In this document: positions 23,023 through 35,405 of the stretch, in pieces | Position numbering within the stretch: the first letter of the stretch is position 1 | How the letters are laid out: each line of letters begins with the position of its first letter | Assembly: GCA_014898425.1 (NCBI GenBank) | Contig: RCSZ01000002.1 | Coordinates: forward strand, 2,914,001 to 2,978,000 | Direction: 5' to 3' | Length of the DNA stretch: 64,000 nucleotides | From: Botryotinia globosa | Lineage: Eukaryota; Ascomycota; Leotiomycetes; Helotiales; Sclerotiniaceae | Notes under the pieces: model-generated | Told to the model about the DNA's origin: nothing | Database searches by the model: none | Seen by the model: only the letters and a program-made list of their open reading frames with translations | Made by a program: the position numbers and the translations under genes

Positions 23023-26000
23023 GGGTAGAATTGGAAACTGGAACCTAGAACTTTTTGTTGTGCTGTGGGAATATTGGAGGGAGATGGGAAGATAGGAAAA
23101 TAAATGGAAATTTTGGGGATAGGGATGGAGTGAGGAGGGAATGAGGATGGAATGAGGAGGATGGAATGAGAATAAAATGAGGATAGAGGGGTGGGTAGAA
23201 TGAGGAGGGAGGATAGAGGTGGAGAGGGGTGGATGGAGGGGGTTTAAAGAGGGTAGGAGTAGGATAAAGAAAGAGGATAGTGAAGAATAGGATGTTGGAG
23301 AGAAGAAAAAAGAGATCATGAATAGAATGGAGAGAAGAAGTAAAAAAACGGGACATTAAAGAATAAAATATTCCAGAGAGAAGAAATAAAAGTAAACATT
23401 TGTGTGGCTTGGGTTGGGAAATGAAAATGACAATTTGAATGTGAATGCGAACGCAAGTTGAATGTGGATTGAATCTGAACGTGTGAGTAATGAGTATCGA
23501 GATAGTCGCGTGACTGATTGATAATTCATTTAATATATTGTATATCGGGAAAGGAAATGGTGCATAGGGGAGTGCATAGGCGAGAATGAATCCGGGAGTC
23601 AAAGTATCGAGATCCATATGCATGAATGTATAAATAGCATCACAAATCTGTGAATTAGAACGCTCGACAATATTGGCAAGGAAAAGATGAGTGTAATGTT
23701 TAATGCTGATGTTTCTGCGGGGGCTTGGGGGTTTGGAGGGTTAGATGATTAAGTTTTTGTTTGAGAGAGGGGGCGGGGGAGTGTGGTGGAGTGTGGTGGA
23801 GTGTTGTGTTGCTTGGTGGGGAGAAGGAGGATCAAGTTTACTCTTGTCGTTTATTAAGAGGTGTTTTCTTTCGTTTTCCTTTTCTGTTTTTCGTTATCTA
23901 TTCTGTCATGTCTCTGTGATGGATTTGTCCTCGGTTGTCGTCCCTCTCTCGTGTTATCGTTTATGCACTCTTCTTATTGTCTTTTGTAGATTTATGTCCC
24001 TTTATTATAATATACCTTTACCATTGCATCTCAGCATCTCAGCAATAATAAAATTACTCTCCGACCTGATTATTAGACGTATCATATCATATCATATCAT
24101 GTCATGTAAAATATAGCTGGCTATAAAATTCCTCCAGCTGTCTATTTTCTAGGTTAGTAATATCTTGAGAGGGAATCTCGAGTTTCATTTTGATATCTTA
24201 TGTAATGATGGGTTTGTGGGAATCGGATTCGAAAGGGAAGGGAGATACTTGGATGATTGGGGTGTGTGTGTGCGTAAGCTGAGTTGAGTTGTATCGGTGG
24301 GTTTCTGGCTGCAGTTGGTGATTGATGGGCGATTAGAGGATCGGGAGTCGCGTGATAAGAAGGGAGAAGGGAGAAGGGAGAAGAGTGATAGAAGAGTGGG
24401 GGTGAATGCGTAAGTCGATGTATTCTTTGGGGGATACGAGGAGAGCTGGAGGGGAGTATATAGATATCGTTTGGAGAGGGGGGATAGATCCATGATATTG
24501 TGCAAAATGAGAAATGAATTGCTTGTATGGGACATGACGGTGCTAGGCTGCGGGCTTTCTCACTTTTTGGGTGGGATTCCGGGTATGATTCCATGGCTTG
24601 GGGAGATTCTGGGACTGGGAATAGTTTTTTGTTTTCGATAATCACTGAATAACTCGATTGTTCCATGCTCTCTTGCTGCGTGTGGTAGTATCAGATTTCT
24701 TATCACCGTTAAAAGTCTTCACTCTCGAAAATTACATTAAAAAAACCTGACTGATCCGCATCTCCGTAAAACTGGGGATCTAGTTCATTCTGGAGGTATG
24801 TATTAAGACTTGAGACAGCAGGTAAAATATCATTTGACGATACCACCTAGATCCTGGTCGATGCTCTTTTGAGGCTGTTTATCTTAGAGTTTTGATAGTT
24901 GGGGAATATATATAGAAGTACAGAGGGTGAAATGAGGAGGGTTGGAGTGAGATGTATTGGTTAGTGGAAGTAAATTTGAAGGGAGAGAGTTGAGTAGAGT
25001 TTTGGGTGATGTGATGGAGTTAGATTAGTGGAGATGAGATAATGATTGGGAGCTTTGAAGAACATAAGAGGGAAAATCGCAAATGGGAAATGTCAATCTG
25101 GTAAAAGCGCTAGCTATGTCTCCATATGTGATCCTCTCCTTTTACCCATCTGGGAGGAGATGTTCAGAGCGTCTTGTATATTGGCGGGTTGTATTCATTC
25201 TTTTTACATTTCCAACTTAGCTGTTACATTCAAAAAGATTTTAGTTACTTGATAACTGCCAATAGACAGGCATACAACGAAGTTAAGTTTTGGTTCTGAT
25301 ACATCGAATCAGGAGAGTAAGTCAGGAATCTAGAGGGATAGAGTAAGATTTCATACAAATAATTAGAAACGGGCTTTGCTCCGATCATATTATTTAGCGG
25401 TGATTCAATTCAAACATGATGCTGTGGAGAATTAAATTGGTTTAGTATGGATGATCAACTTCAACGAACGAGCTTGGAATTTGAAAAGAGAAGCGGGGAC
25501 TAAGCACATAAATAAATCTAGGAGTTTACGAAGCATATATTTTGGATTTTTTCTCAGGTGTTCAAAGCTTTAATTGAGGAATATTACGCCTATTCCTATC
25601 GTGGACATGCGGTTTGGGAATTCCTGTCGCCCGTCGTCAAGTTGTGGGGTCGTACGTACATTGCGGAGTTTTCCTTCAGAATCTTTGAGGACTTGTGAGA
25701 AATTGTCGGCTTTGCGATTTTTATCAAATGTATTTATCTTACTACTTGTTACAATTTTAGCACGTATCACATGCATATACACTAAATTAACTTAGCATAG
25801 ATTAGGTAAGCAAAGACCATTATCTTGGCCCTTGCCATCTAATCCTAAATAATCATTTTTTAATTTCATATATGTTAACAAATAATAACAAATCCGATTA
25901 CTAGACTCGAATTTGATCACTAATTTCTATATCAGATCTTGTTCTTACAATATTGTATTTTCTACAATCAAATTCTTTTTTAAAACTCTTTTCAAGTTGC

Positions 26001-29000
26001 AAATAACTTTTTGTTTGTGTTACTTGAATATTAAAGTGGTTCTGGTTTTATATTAGATGGGGTAGTATAAATCAAGAGCTCAATCAGATACATTTCTCCA
26101 AGAGATTATTGTGAGAGCGACATTAATCGATTCTTTTCTCATTCTGCTGGCACCCTACTGGTTGTAAAACTAGGTTGTGCATTTTGCGTTCTCAACTACT
26201 GTCATTCATCAAGAATTATCATCAAGAAACGACAATTGTTGTCCTTTATTCAAACATCTCGCTTAGTTTAACGAGATTTTTTTGCGAGGGATAGAGGAAC
26301 CCCGTCTTCTGGAAGTGATTTGTAGGACTTCTCCCATCACTACATAATCGATAGAAAATAATTCCCTTTAGGAGACTGACGGATGGTGATCCCTACTACA
26401 TATTCATTGAGTAGTGTTTGGTTTGTTCGTGGTTTTTGTATAGAAGATAGAAATAAATGTTTTTTTTCTGCTTTTCGATCCCTGCAACCTGGTTGGGTAG
26501 TGAATATATCCGCATCTTTCAAAAGTTTGGTCTTAATTGGCTGAGCGAAATATTCCGACCCACAAATCTAGTCATCTAATGTTGATCTACTCACCTGATA
26601 CGCAGCTCTTGGGAAACGCCCTCAAGATAGGATATATAGTATTCTCTGAGATCGGAGTAATTTCACTCAGATCGAGTAAAATAATGAGCACGGAATATTA
26701 GGCTACATTTTTGATGTTGTAAGTGTTGGTGGATTGAAGATGCGTTTGTATTGGATGAGACGTGCGTGAAGTTGTTAACCATCAATTCTTGACCACAGAT
26801 TTTTTCTCCATTCGTAAATCATTACTTATATACGAGCAAAGTCTTTTGTTGCATCCAGATATGTTTAATCATCATCATCAGCTATGAGCACTGTCGCAAA
26901 TTCCTAATAATCACTATTGTCTTTTTCACGTCACTATCTTCATTCCGACAATCATTGTTCGAGCGTAAACCCTTCTTACTTTAGATTGAAAAGTCGGTAC
27001 TTAATATCAATGCGTGCTGATTGAAACTCTTCAAGTATCCCTCAATGTTATAATATGCTTCCTCATACTTTTATCGTGATAGTTGGGTAATTAAGATTAT
27101 TCGGTCTATATATACAATGGAGTTGGAAGACGGAGGGGAGGGTAGGCTGAAGTGAAGAGTGGGGCAGGATATTGCGGGGCATTTTAGAATCCCCTTGGGT
27201 GAGGTTCGACAACGAAATGAAGAGCAGTAAGAGTGACCATGAAGCGGCTACCAGGTATGTTCCGGACATTCAGTTAGAATCATTACAGATTCGCACTACC
27301 AGAGAGAGTCTCAGTTGAACACAATAAATCTGGGAAAAAACGTGATTGGATTTAGATTCATTCGCTTAAATGACAGGCCCGCTTTGTAGACAATTGGGAC
27401 GTACTTAAGAACTCAGATGAACAACGTTCTTCTTTCTACCGGTAAGCGCATTTGATTCAGTCCTTGAAGTCCAATATGAATTTGAAATTTTTTCTGTAAT
27501 CAGATTTACTTTTCTTGATTTTTCGATGGCTTTTCTGGGGTTGATTCTCGAGCTTAATTTTCGGTTGTGTTATATCCTTTTCGATAAAACCTTGCTTTCC
27601 ATTTTCACTGTCGCTAAATTAGTTTATTGTTGACTTATTGATAGATTCTGTTACTCAATTCTTCTATCTCACGCTTTGTGACTCAATTATGGGTATTTCT
27701 GCATCTAGCGCTGACTTACATCACCCTCTTGTCGCAGAAAACATCCAGCCCTGTACAAATTCGAGTTTTACCCACTCTTGAGCCCTTCGGATCTAAGAAG
27801 AAAACTTTTTCCTAGCCTGTAAGTTCTTGGGACTGATACTGTTTATATAGTAATGTGGTGAGAACAAGATATGCATGTGAATCAAAACAATCCGACTAGG
27901 TGGCTTACCCTGCAGTTAGTGGAGCGGGGTAGTACTGACGACTTGATTCAGTTGAAATATTGTAGATCTGTAAAATAGTTTGGGTCCTGAAGACTTCGAT
28001 ATTCTCTAGTCTCTCTTATCGTAGAGAAACTACTTTTTAATCCACGAATACATTCGAAAATGACTCGCAATTATTTTCCGTCAGTTTCATTAGGTAGTGT
28101 CGATTTCTGTGCCAGCTATCTCTAGTCAAGTTTCTGTGCGTATTCTCACCACTTAGCAGTATCTTCACTGTAAATTTATGGATGAAACCACTCTCATCAT
28201 ATTGCACCATTCAACATCTATGCTAGTAACTTTCAGAATGAACCACATGTTATTTAAGCTCCACTTAAGCGCTTTTACAAATTGGTACATGATAAACCTC
28301 GAATCCGGATCGCTGAGTCCAAGCTCTCTCTTCATATATACATCTTAGGAGGATTGTCTTTGAGCCGCTGATATAGATGCCAAGTAAGGTTTCAATGATA
28401 ACAAAGACGATAGCTATGGATATATAAGCTTGGTAAGGCAGAATGATAAGCTTCAAATGATGGATATAGTCCGCGCCTGCAGTTCGCACGAATTTTATCG
28501 AGGGAGTAGTTAGGTGGTAAATGGAAATTATTTCCTGTAATAAAAAGAAAGATTAAATTGCTGACTGCTTATATGTGCCCCAATTGTCTATTCACAGGTG
28601 CAGCTTCATGTCCCTTTTATTGGAATGGGCATACTTCCGTAAGGTTACATTGAGGATAAACTTGTTGGGAGATTTTCTGCGGCACAGCCTATACAGTCCC
28701 TACGCCCCTCTCCTGCTTTGCAAGGGGGAATCTATCTGCAAGAGAAAAAATATTTCACTTCTTTTTGCTCTGATTTGGAGAATATTCCTACAATGCCGTT
28801 ATGTCCTTGCTCATTGACCACATATCAAAAGACAGACGTGGGCCACACTACTCCTAACTTTGGATTTAGCCACTATTTAATTTAAGCCTCATGATTGATT
28901 CGAATCCATTAAATAATTCTTTCAACCTCTAGATTGAATCCACATTGTGGAAATTTTTAATTTCCTTTCAAACTTTGATTTTTCTTCAAAATGTCTGATC

Positions 29001-29185
29001 AGAGCACTGAAAATCTAATGTCAAATTGTTGGTATCAACTTGGTTGATATAAGTGTAAGTACTTAGTCCTATATGGTTGTATTCGTTCTTGATCATTATT
29101 ATCTATGGGAAGCTAGGTACTAAATATATAGGGAAGCGCTAGCGCGACGCTAGTTAATACAGTGCCCTCTTTGATCACATGATCG

Positions 29186-31419
29186 ATGTCCCGACACAAA
29201 TCATCCGAGCCTCCCCAGCCTATATTTCGGCGAAATCGACCTCACCCCACTGAGCTTAAGACGGCAATCTCGGCCTTAAATCACGAATTTGGGTCCATAC
29301 CACAACTTCCTTCCTCGTTCAGTGATGCATCTTCTCTTCTCGATTCCAGCAGTCGTACATCAGAAATAGCTATCAAATCAATCTCATCGCGATCCCAAGC
29401 GAAAGTCCATGATATTCGCCATCGTTTCATAGAGTATTATGTTGACTGGAAGTGGGAATTCTTTGCAAGCCTTATCGTTATTGCTTGTCCATTTATTGTT
29501 ATCACGACACTCTACCCAAACACAGGAAAACCTTCACCAGAGTGGCCATTTCAAACATCAATCAACACACTGCTATCTACATATGGTCTTGTGTTTAAGA
29601 CGTGTCTGACTTTCATTGTCACTTCGTGCATCGGAAAACTTCAATGGGCTTGGTTTTCTTCACATCGTCCACTTTACGATGTCGTCTGTTACGATAGAGC
29701 AACTCGTGGTCCATGGGGCTCTATCCAGTTACTGTGCTCTGAGCATATTCGGCACCCACTGACTGGACTTGGTGCCATAATATTGATAGCTGCCGTCGCT
29801 GTTGACCCCTTGCTCCAGCAACTGGCTTTCCCATATGATTGCGAGGTAGAACTACTGAATCTTGAGGTGAAATTGCCCAGAACTAATCAGTTTGACGACG
29901 TGTACAACAAACTGAGGGACCCTACTTCCGGATTACCCATTATTAAATCTGCAATTTACGCCCCAGAAAATTGGAAAACTTGGCAATGTTTAACAGGGAA
30001 CTGCACATTCTCAGATATATATGCAAAATTGGCATACTGCAGCAGCTGTGAAGATATATCGGATAAACTCATCTTCGAGACTACCTGTTATGATGAAGAG
30101 TCTAACACTAATATTACCTCTACAACAGGATATTGTGCCGGAGCTTTAGGCTCTTTTGCAACAACTATTTTTTTCGCAGGAGACTATCCTCCTGACCAAA
30201 AAGATCGATGGACAGGTCTTTGGATTAATATGACAATTAGCGATGTATATTCCCCTGAAGTTTATCAGTCCAATAACCCATTGGCACTATCGGTAATTTT
30301 GGGTCCCTCAAATCACACCGATGAGAGAGTTTATATCATAGTTCCAAGGACCGTAGATCCAATTAAAAGAATAGATCCAGAGTCAGGGAGGCCTTGGATA
30401 AATCGTAATATGACAGTGGTATCAAATCCTTGGCGGCTACAAGGACACGGTTCAGCGGTGTGTTCGCTGCAGCCATGTATCCGCACTTACAAGGCGAACA
30501 TCACCGGAACTCGACTTACAGAACACTTGATTTCCAGCAGTTCAACTGACTCCTGGGGCTTTACTTCAAGACGCAATCATGACACCGGTGAACAAGAGAG
30601 TTGGATAGGAATGTTTGATACACACTGTATATCGGAAGTTGAAAGGGACGGCTTGTCAGAACAAGGCTATAGAATTGAGAACTCTTCACAATGGCTTGCT
30701 TTCAACAGGTCCTTCATACCGTCTCAAGTTGAATATGACCTAGTCTCATCTCTTCTCTCACACTGCTGCTTGTATCTGATGGCAAATATGGTTTTGCGCA
30801 GTGGAACTCCATTCTTTTCTAATGTGTGGGGCGCTAACTTCCAGGGCGAGGTATCAAGTATGGGTGGGTCAACTGGTGGAGGAAGTAATAGGACAACCGT
30901 GTTTGATCGACTGCTTGGTCCTCGAATGATGTTAGACTTGTATGATGATGGCTATATGGATTTGAAGATATACAGGAAACATTTTCAAATATTTCAAACA
31001 TAGCTACAGCTTGCATACGAATTCATGGGAACAGTACCTTTTCAGATCCCGTCGTTGGGAAAGTTCTACACTATACAACATGCTTACGCGTTCAATGGCC
31101 GCGGATAGTATTTCCAGCAACCTTGGCAGTGCTTTCACTGGTTTGTTCCGTGGCAGTTATCGTTGTCATGGATGGACAGCAAGTACCAGTGTGGAAATCA
31201 TCACCGCTGGCATTGATCATGAGAGGATCAAACAGAGAGTTTTGGTGCAAACCTACCGCCGACGCTATGGAGGAGAGGTCTAAGAAGATCACTGTCATTC
31301 TTGTAAAAGGGTCTGACCCACAAATCCAGGTTGTGCGAGAAGATTTCGGGCTTGTGGATATAGCCAATGGAGGAAGAAATGATTCTAGTCAAACTATAAA
31401 TGGCGACGCGCAGGAATGA
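29186..31419 (+). pseudogene. DUF3176 family membrane protein, split by one frameshift
   Basis: Fungal multi-spanning membrane protein of unknown function. Frame 1 (29186-31003, 605 codons) contains a disordered Ser/Pro-rich N-terminus and hydrophobic segments around FFASLIVIACPFIVITTL and LTGLGAIILIAAVAVDPLL, followed by QQLAFPYDC. It then has a long extracellular-type domain with many N-x-S/T sites and paired cysteines. At about 30950-30958 the family sequence passes into another frame, where GFEDIQETFSNISNIATAC continues without a stop to 31419. That part includes the last membrane segment (VFPATLAVLSLVCSVAVIVV) and VWKSSPLALI. Read together the protein would be about 743 aa, normal for the family. 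A one-base gain or two-base loss explains the break; a sequencing error is equally possible. No intron signals fit. Alternative product: a 605 aa protein lacking the final membrane helix. Confidence 0.75.
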
Positions 31420-31584
31420 TCTGTCTATAGTAACCACGATTCTATTCAAGATAAATAACTCAACTGCGTTTCATCCATTTTGAATCACCTTGAAGTGGAT
31501 AGACGAAAATGAAAGGCCTACTGAACAACAACATTTGGCGAGAAGTGCGAAAGACCTCAAAAAATCGCATTCCACGCCAAAATA

Positions 31585-31735
31585 TGGAGATAGAAAGAAT
31601 CGAACTCCCCTCTTACACACTCACGGTAGAATCTTCCAACTGCCGGATCACCCAGGCACGACTCATTTTAATAAATCTTTTCAATCTTCGGAATCACACT
31701 GAGAGGTGTGTATTCTACCACTGAACTATATCTCC
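31585..31735 (-). tRNA. tRNA-like sequence with a 78-nt intron, tentative Glu(CUC)
   Basis: On the minus strand, GGAGATA (31735-31729) pairs perfectly with TATCTCC (31592-31586). The D-arm is GTTC-AGTGGTA-GAAT, and the T-arm has loop TTCGATT, a weak stem with two GU pairs, and an intact B-box-like sequence. The anticodon arm CACAC with loop C-T-CTC-A gives U33 and anticodon CTC (Glu). A second copy of the 3' half-stem A-GTGTG lies 78 nt downstream, as expected for an intron after position 37. The mature length would be 73 nt. The sequence does not resemble typical nuclear fungal tRNA-Glu, so it may be a pseudogene or a captured organellar tRNA. Confidence 0.4.
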
Positions 31736-34046
31736 TATTGTTTTTGTTTGGTAGAAGTTCGTATCGTTTATCTTAATAGGATGGGGGGTATAGATCACTT
31801 TGAACTGGAAGCGGGTGTGAATGTCGTGGTTGTGGAAGGAGCGCTCGACCCTGCGATAGTAGACGGAAGGTGATGGATAATCTCAAAATTATCATAAAGT
31901 CTATGAACATGGGTGTGACTCCTGAAAACACTCTCATATCACATAGTTTTAAGTGAATACTGCTACCCTTCGCAGTAATAAATACTGATACCCATCAACG
32001 GATCTGCCACTGGCTATATAAAGATCTCCAGACGATCAACATTCTATATCGTTTTTTTTTTCGTAGCAATTTGTATTTCCAAGCAGGGTCACAATTCTGA
32101 GAGGGTCTTAGACTGGATGCAAAGCGTGGAGATCTGATATTCTGTTCCAATTGTTGTTGAGAACCGTGGTTTGCCAAGAACACTGAAAGATCATCGTTCT
32201 GTTGTGATTGTTGTTCAATATTCATATTCTATGGCATTTTCACCGCCGAGGTATAATTACTGTCATCGATCTCATACATTGTTACGCTTGCTATATCGGT
32301 CACTTCTCTATAGTTATTCCTCAGAGCCAAGTAACGAAAACTTGGCAAAAACGACGTCCCGTCTGAAATCGAAGCTGGATGATTTTGTAACACGGGAAAT
32401 CTGAAAAATCCTTCTTCTCGCTGAGTTGTTGTTTTTCCACTGTTTTGCTATGAAGGAAAGGAAAGAAGATCTCTGTTATAACCTTGGATGTCACCGGAAA
32501 TAGCATCAAGATTGAAAATAGGGTGAATGGAGGACGACGGGTCCACTGAAAATTAGTGAACATAGAAGAAACAGGATTGCGACAAATCAAGGGGAAGTAC
32601 TGCATTTAACTTTCCATCGATGGCTGAGAGCGAATGCCTGCCAATAATTCCAATAATTCATCTTGATTCCTATATATAACTATCCAACATTTCCACTGTA
32701 ATAGAGACCTCAGAGAGACTAGCTATAGTCTGAGAAAAGAAGCTAATTTTTTGCCTTGGGTGAAGAAAAGAGATAATGAATTTGCTTGACGGGTCCAGTC
32801 TCTGGGTAAAGGCATCACTTGTGCTGGGTTTTGTTGAGCTATTCTTGGTACCGTGATAGTGTGATAACTGGTTGTTGTCGTCGCTTGCGAGTCTTTGTTG
32901 CGGTTTGAATCCTATCTCAAAAGATCGACAATGATCGATAACACATCCTTCTCCGAACTGGGACATTGACTATTTTCGATGTTTGAGAATTTTTATTGGA
33001 TGGAACTGCTTTACGGTAGAACAAATTCCAAATCTACCTCTGACTCCTAGTGGATCTGCGTTCGCTGGATCAATGTTGCTTGCTCCACAGAGAGAGTCTC
33101 TATGATAGATATATAGAAGTTCCTCCAGTGCCTCGGATGCAGAGTAGTGGGGAGGATTTATATGCGTAGCAGTTGGTATATTTGATCAGGGGTCCGGTTA
33201 CGAGAAGATTCACTCGAATTCGTATCAAATCTATTAATCAGAGCAGACTGGAGTCTCACTCGAGAGAGATATAATCAACCTTTGGTTTGTGATATTTCAA
33301 TCTACAAGGTATTGCCATATAGGACGAAATTACATATGAATGATAGGGCTAGTCTCTCGGGACGAAGAATATTTGTTAACTTTAGGTTGGAGATCAGATT
33401 AGAGCGCAAGACTGCTAGTTGAACTATGGTGGTAACAAAATAGGCCTATCCTCACTGCCCTAGTGTTCTCCTGTGTCGCTGCATCCTTCTCTTTTGTTGG
33501 GGTTGTCAAACTACTCATGCTCTCAACAACTATGATGTTCGGAATAGACGCCGAACGACAACATGATACAGTCCATGACAATATTTTGTGACCCATAAGT
33601 GCTGATCATACCAGTGTGGATATATTGGTTACACACCTCTTGACTGTTCCATTGAATAGGTGAGAGAGGGAAGTTGCCCATTAATTACCACGGGAAGAAA
33701 GGTAGCGTTTTTAAAGATGGAAGAAAAACAGAGGCAGAACTAGAACTGGGTCTTAGATAATTGAATTTTGAGAGCTGTAAACTGTAGGAGAACTTCAGAA
33801 ATGAGGAAATGTTTTTACGGGGTACACGTGCCAATCCACGTAGATTTGGTCCTGATTATGATAGATTTTGTCCGGTAGACATTCAGCGTGAGGAATAGTC
33901 TGGTGAAGGGAGCAGTCTTGGCTTTGCAGGGACAATTAGCATATAATTACACTTCAGCTGTTGCTCTATCGACAATGTCAAAAAACGGAGAAAGTAGAGC
34001 GCAGCAAGACGTGCAACAATGATGATGACAAACAAAAACCTTTCAT
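31736..34046. other. Intergenic region, no gene resolved
   Basis: Several minus-strand frames (32321-32605, 32670-32966, 33399-33596) show no recognisable domain. I could not join them into a model with consistent splice phase. A decayed or unusual gene cannot be excluded between 32.3 and 33.0 kb. Confidence 0.35.
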
Positions 34047-34679
34047 TCAATAATTGGACCCCGTCATAACCGCCGTAAATGCTGCCTTAACTTCACTACC
34101 CATCGGCCTTCCAGTTTCTTGAGCCAATATAGATCGTTCCATCGCTCCAGTATACCCACTACCAACACTCAGACTCATCATTGTCCCAATTTCTACCTCT
34201 GCTTGTCCCATAATTTGATGGTGTGGCACATCCTCAATCACAGGCCAACAACTCCACGTCCGTTTTCCCCATCCAAACCATCGATCTCCAGTAGTACATC
34301 CTCCAATATCTCGGCTCTCAGGTGTGATATAACATTCTCCCCATCGCTCTCCGTTTCTTTCAATGTATGCATCTTCCGAAAAGTAGTTGTGGAACCGTAA
34401 ATTGGTTAAATTGCCTCGTGTGAATTGAGGATGCGCGATAGAAAAGTTGGCGGCGTCTGATACGTCAATTGCTGTTCGACACCATTCTGGTGTTGTTGAT
34501 TTTGGGGATTCTGCTACTTCTTTGGAAATGGATGGAGAGGATGGTGTCCATGCCAAGAAATACATGGAAGGCGGGTAGAATACATGGCCGATATATATTG
34601 GTTCAACATCAAGTATTGTTTTCGCAGACGCTGAAAGAAAAAGAGGATACAAAGCTGCAAGCGCAAAAGGAACTTTCAT
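34047..34679 (-). CDS. Small secreted protein, effector candidate
   Basis: Single exon, 210 aa. The N-terminus MKVPFALAALYPLFLSASA is a clear signal peptide with a likely cleavage before Lys20. The mature part has four cysteines (in EWCRTA, GECYIT, GGCTTG and WSCWPV), enough for two disulfides, and three N-x-S/T glycosylation sites in one stretch (about residues 79-93). No known enzyme domain is visible. The gene lies 0.3 kb from the AT-rich transposon block at 35.0-37.2 kb, a location common for fungal effectors. Secretion is well supported; an effector role is inference. It could equally be a cell-wall or housekeeping secreted protein. Confidence 0.7.
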   Translation of the reverse strand: MKVPFALAALYPLFLSASAKTILDVEPIYIGHVFYPPSMYFLAWTPSSPSISKEVAESPKSTTPEWCRTAIDVSDAANFSIAHPQFTRGNLTNLRFHNYFSEDAYIERNGERWGECYITPESRDIGGCTTGDRWFGWGKRTWSCWPVIEDVPHHQIMGQAEVEIGTMMSLSVGSGYTGAMERSILAQETGRPMGSEVKAAFTAVMTGSNY

Positions 34680-35010
34680 CTTGACGTTGACTTCTTCAAA
34701 ATATTACAAACGATAGGAGAACGGATCAGAAGCTCAAAGGAATCAATCACTTGGATGAAACGTCGAGAAATTAAAGTGGTGAAAAGTGGACAACGGAGAT
34801 TGAAGAAAGTGACCGTGGCCCCAAGCTTTGGTCTATATTTTTCCTCCAACGGATTAATATATCAAAAGCCAATATTAGCTTGTTGATGTTCCGGATGTTG
34901 AGGCGAAATCCCGATAAAAGTTCGGATAAGTTACCGGTAAATAAGGAATAAGAGGAGCCAGAAGGTCAGCTGAGTGTGTGGGGCCCCGCACTCTCACTGT
35001 GTGGCGATTA

Positions 35011-35400
35011 GGGTTGGGCATATATAATATAATATTTGAACGTATTGATCAACAAATTATGATATATAATATTAGTCAAACAAATTATATATCGATTTTT
35101 CCTATACAATAAATTTAAAAGAAAAATCAAACCGAAATCCTTAAAAATAAGATTTTTTCCCTGAAATCACATGATTTTATATCACATAATATAAATCATA
35201 TGATATAAAAATCCATAATAGCTTTTTTGACAACCCATCGGAGAATGCCTTCGAATTTTCCCCACTTTCATTCATTCTAAAGGTTTGATTAACCGTCAAA
35301 TCACATACATAATCTTAGCGTAATATTTTATACCAATCAAAAAACATTATATTATAAAAAATATGTAATCCTCAGCCGGATTATATAATTTGCTCAACCC
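35011..35400. mobile_element. 390 bp inverted-repeat element (MITE) with TA duplication
   Basis: The left end starts GGGTTGGGCATATATAAT; the right end read in reverse starts GGGTTGAGCAAATTATATAAT minus its last base. TA flanks both sides (35009-35010 and 35401-35402). The interior is AT-rich and non-coding. The element abuts the next element within 5 bp, so it probably inserted at that element's border. Confidence 0.65.
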
Positions 35401-35405
35401 TAGTG

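Larger units (their letters stand above)
22463..29185. other. Gene desert with minisatellites
   Basis: A 6.7 kb stretch without a supportable gene. The longest frames (22723-23623 and 24154-24666, minus) are Ser/Pro/His/Leu-only translations of purine-rich repeats. The remainder (24.7-29.2 kb) has ordinary base composition but only short, unremarkable frames. An ATCAT pentamer repeat occurs at about 24071-24104. Confidence 0.5.

Noticed and set aside
22723..23623. Long Ser/Pro/His-rich minus-strand frames
   Set aside because: They mirror GA-rich minisatellites; composition is fully explained by the repeats and two frames are open over the same DNA.
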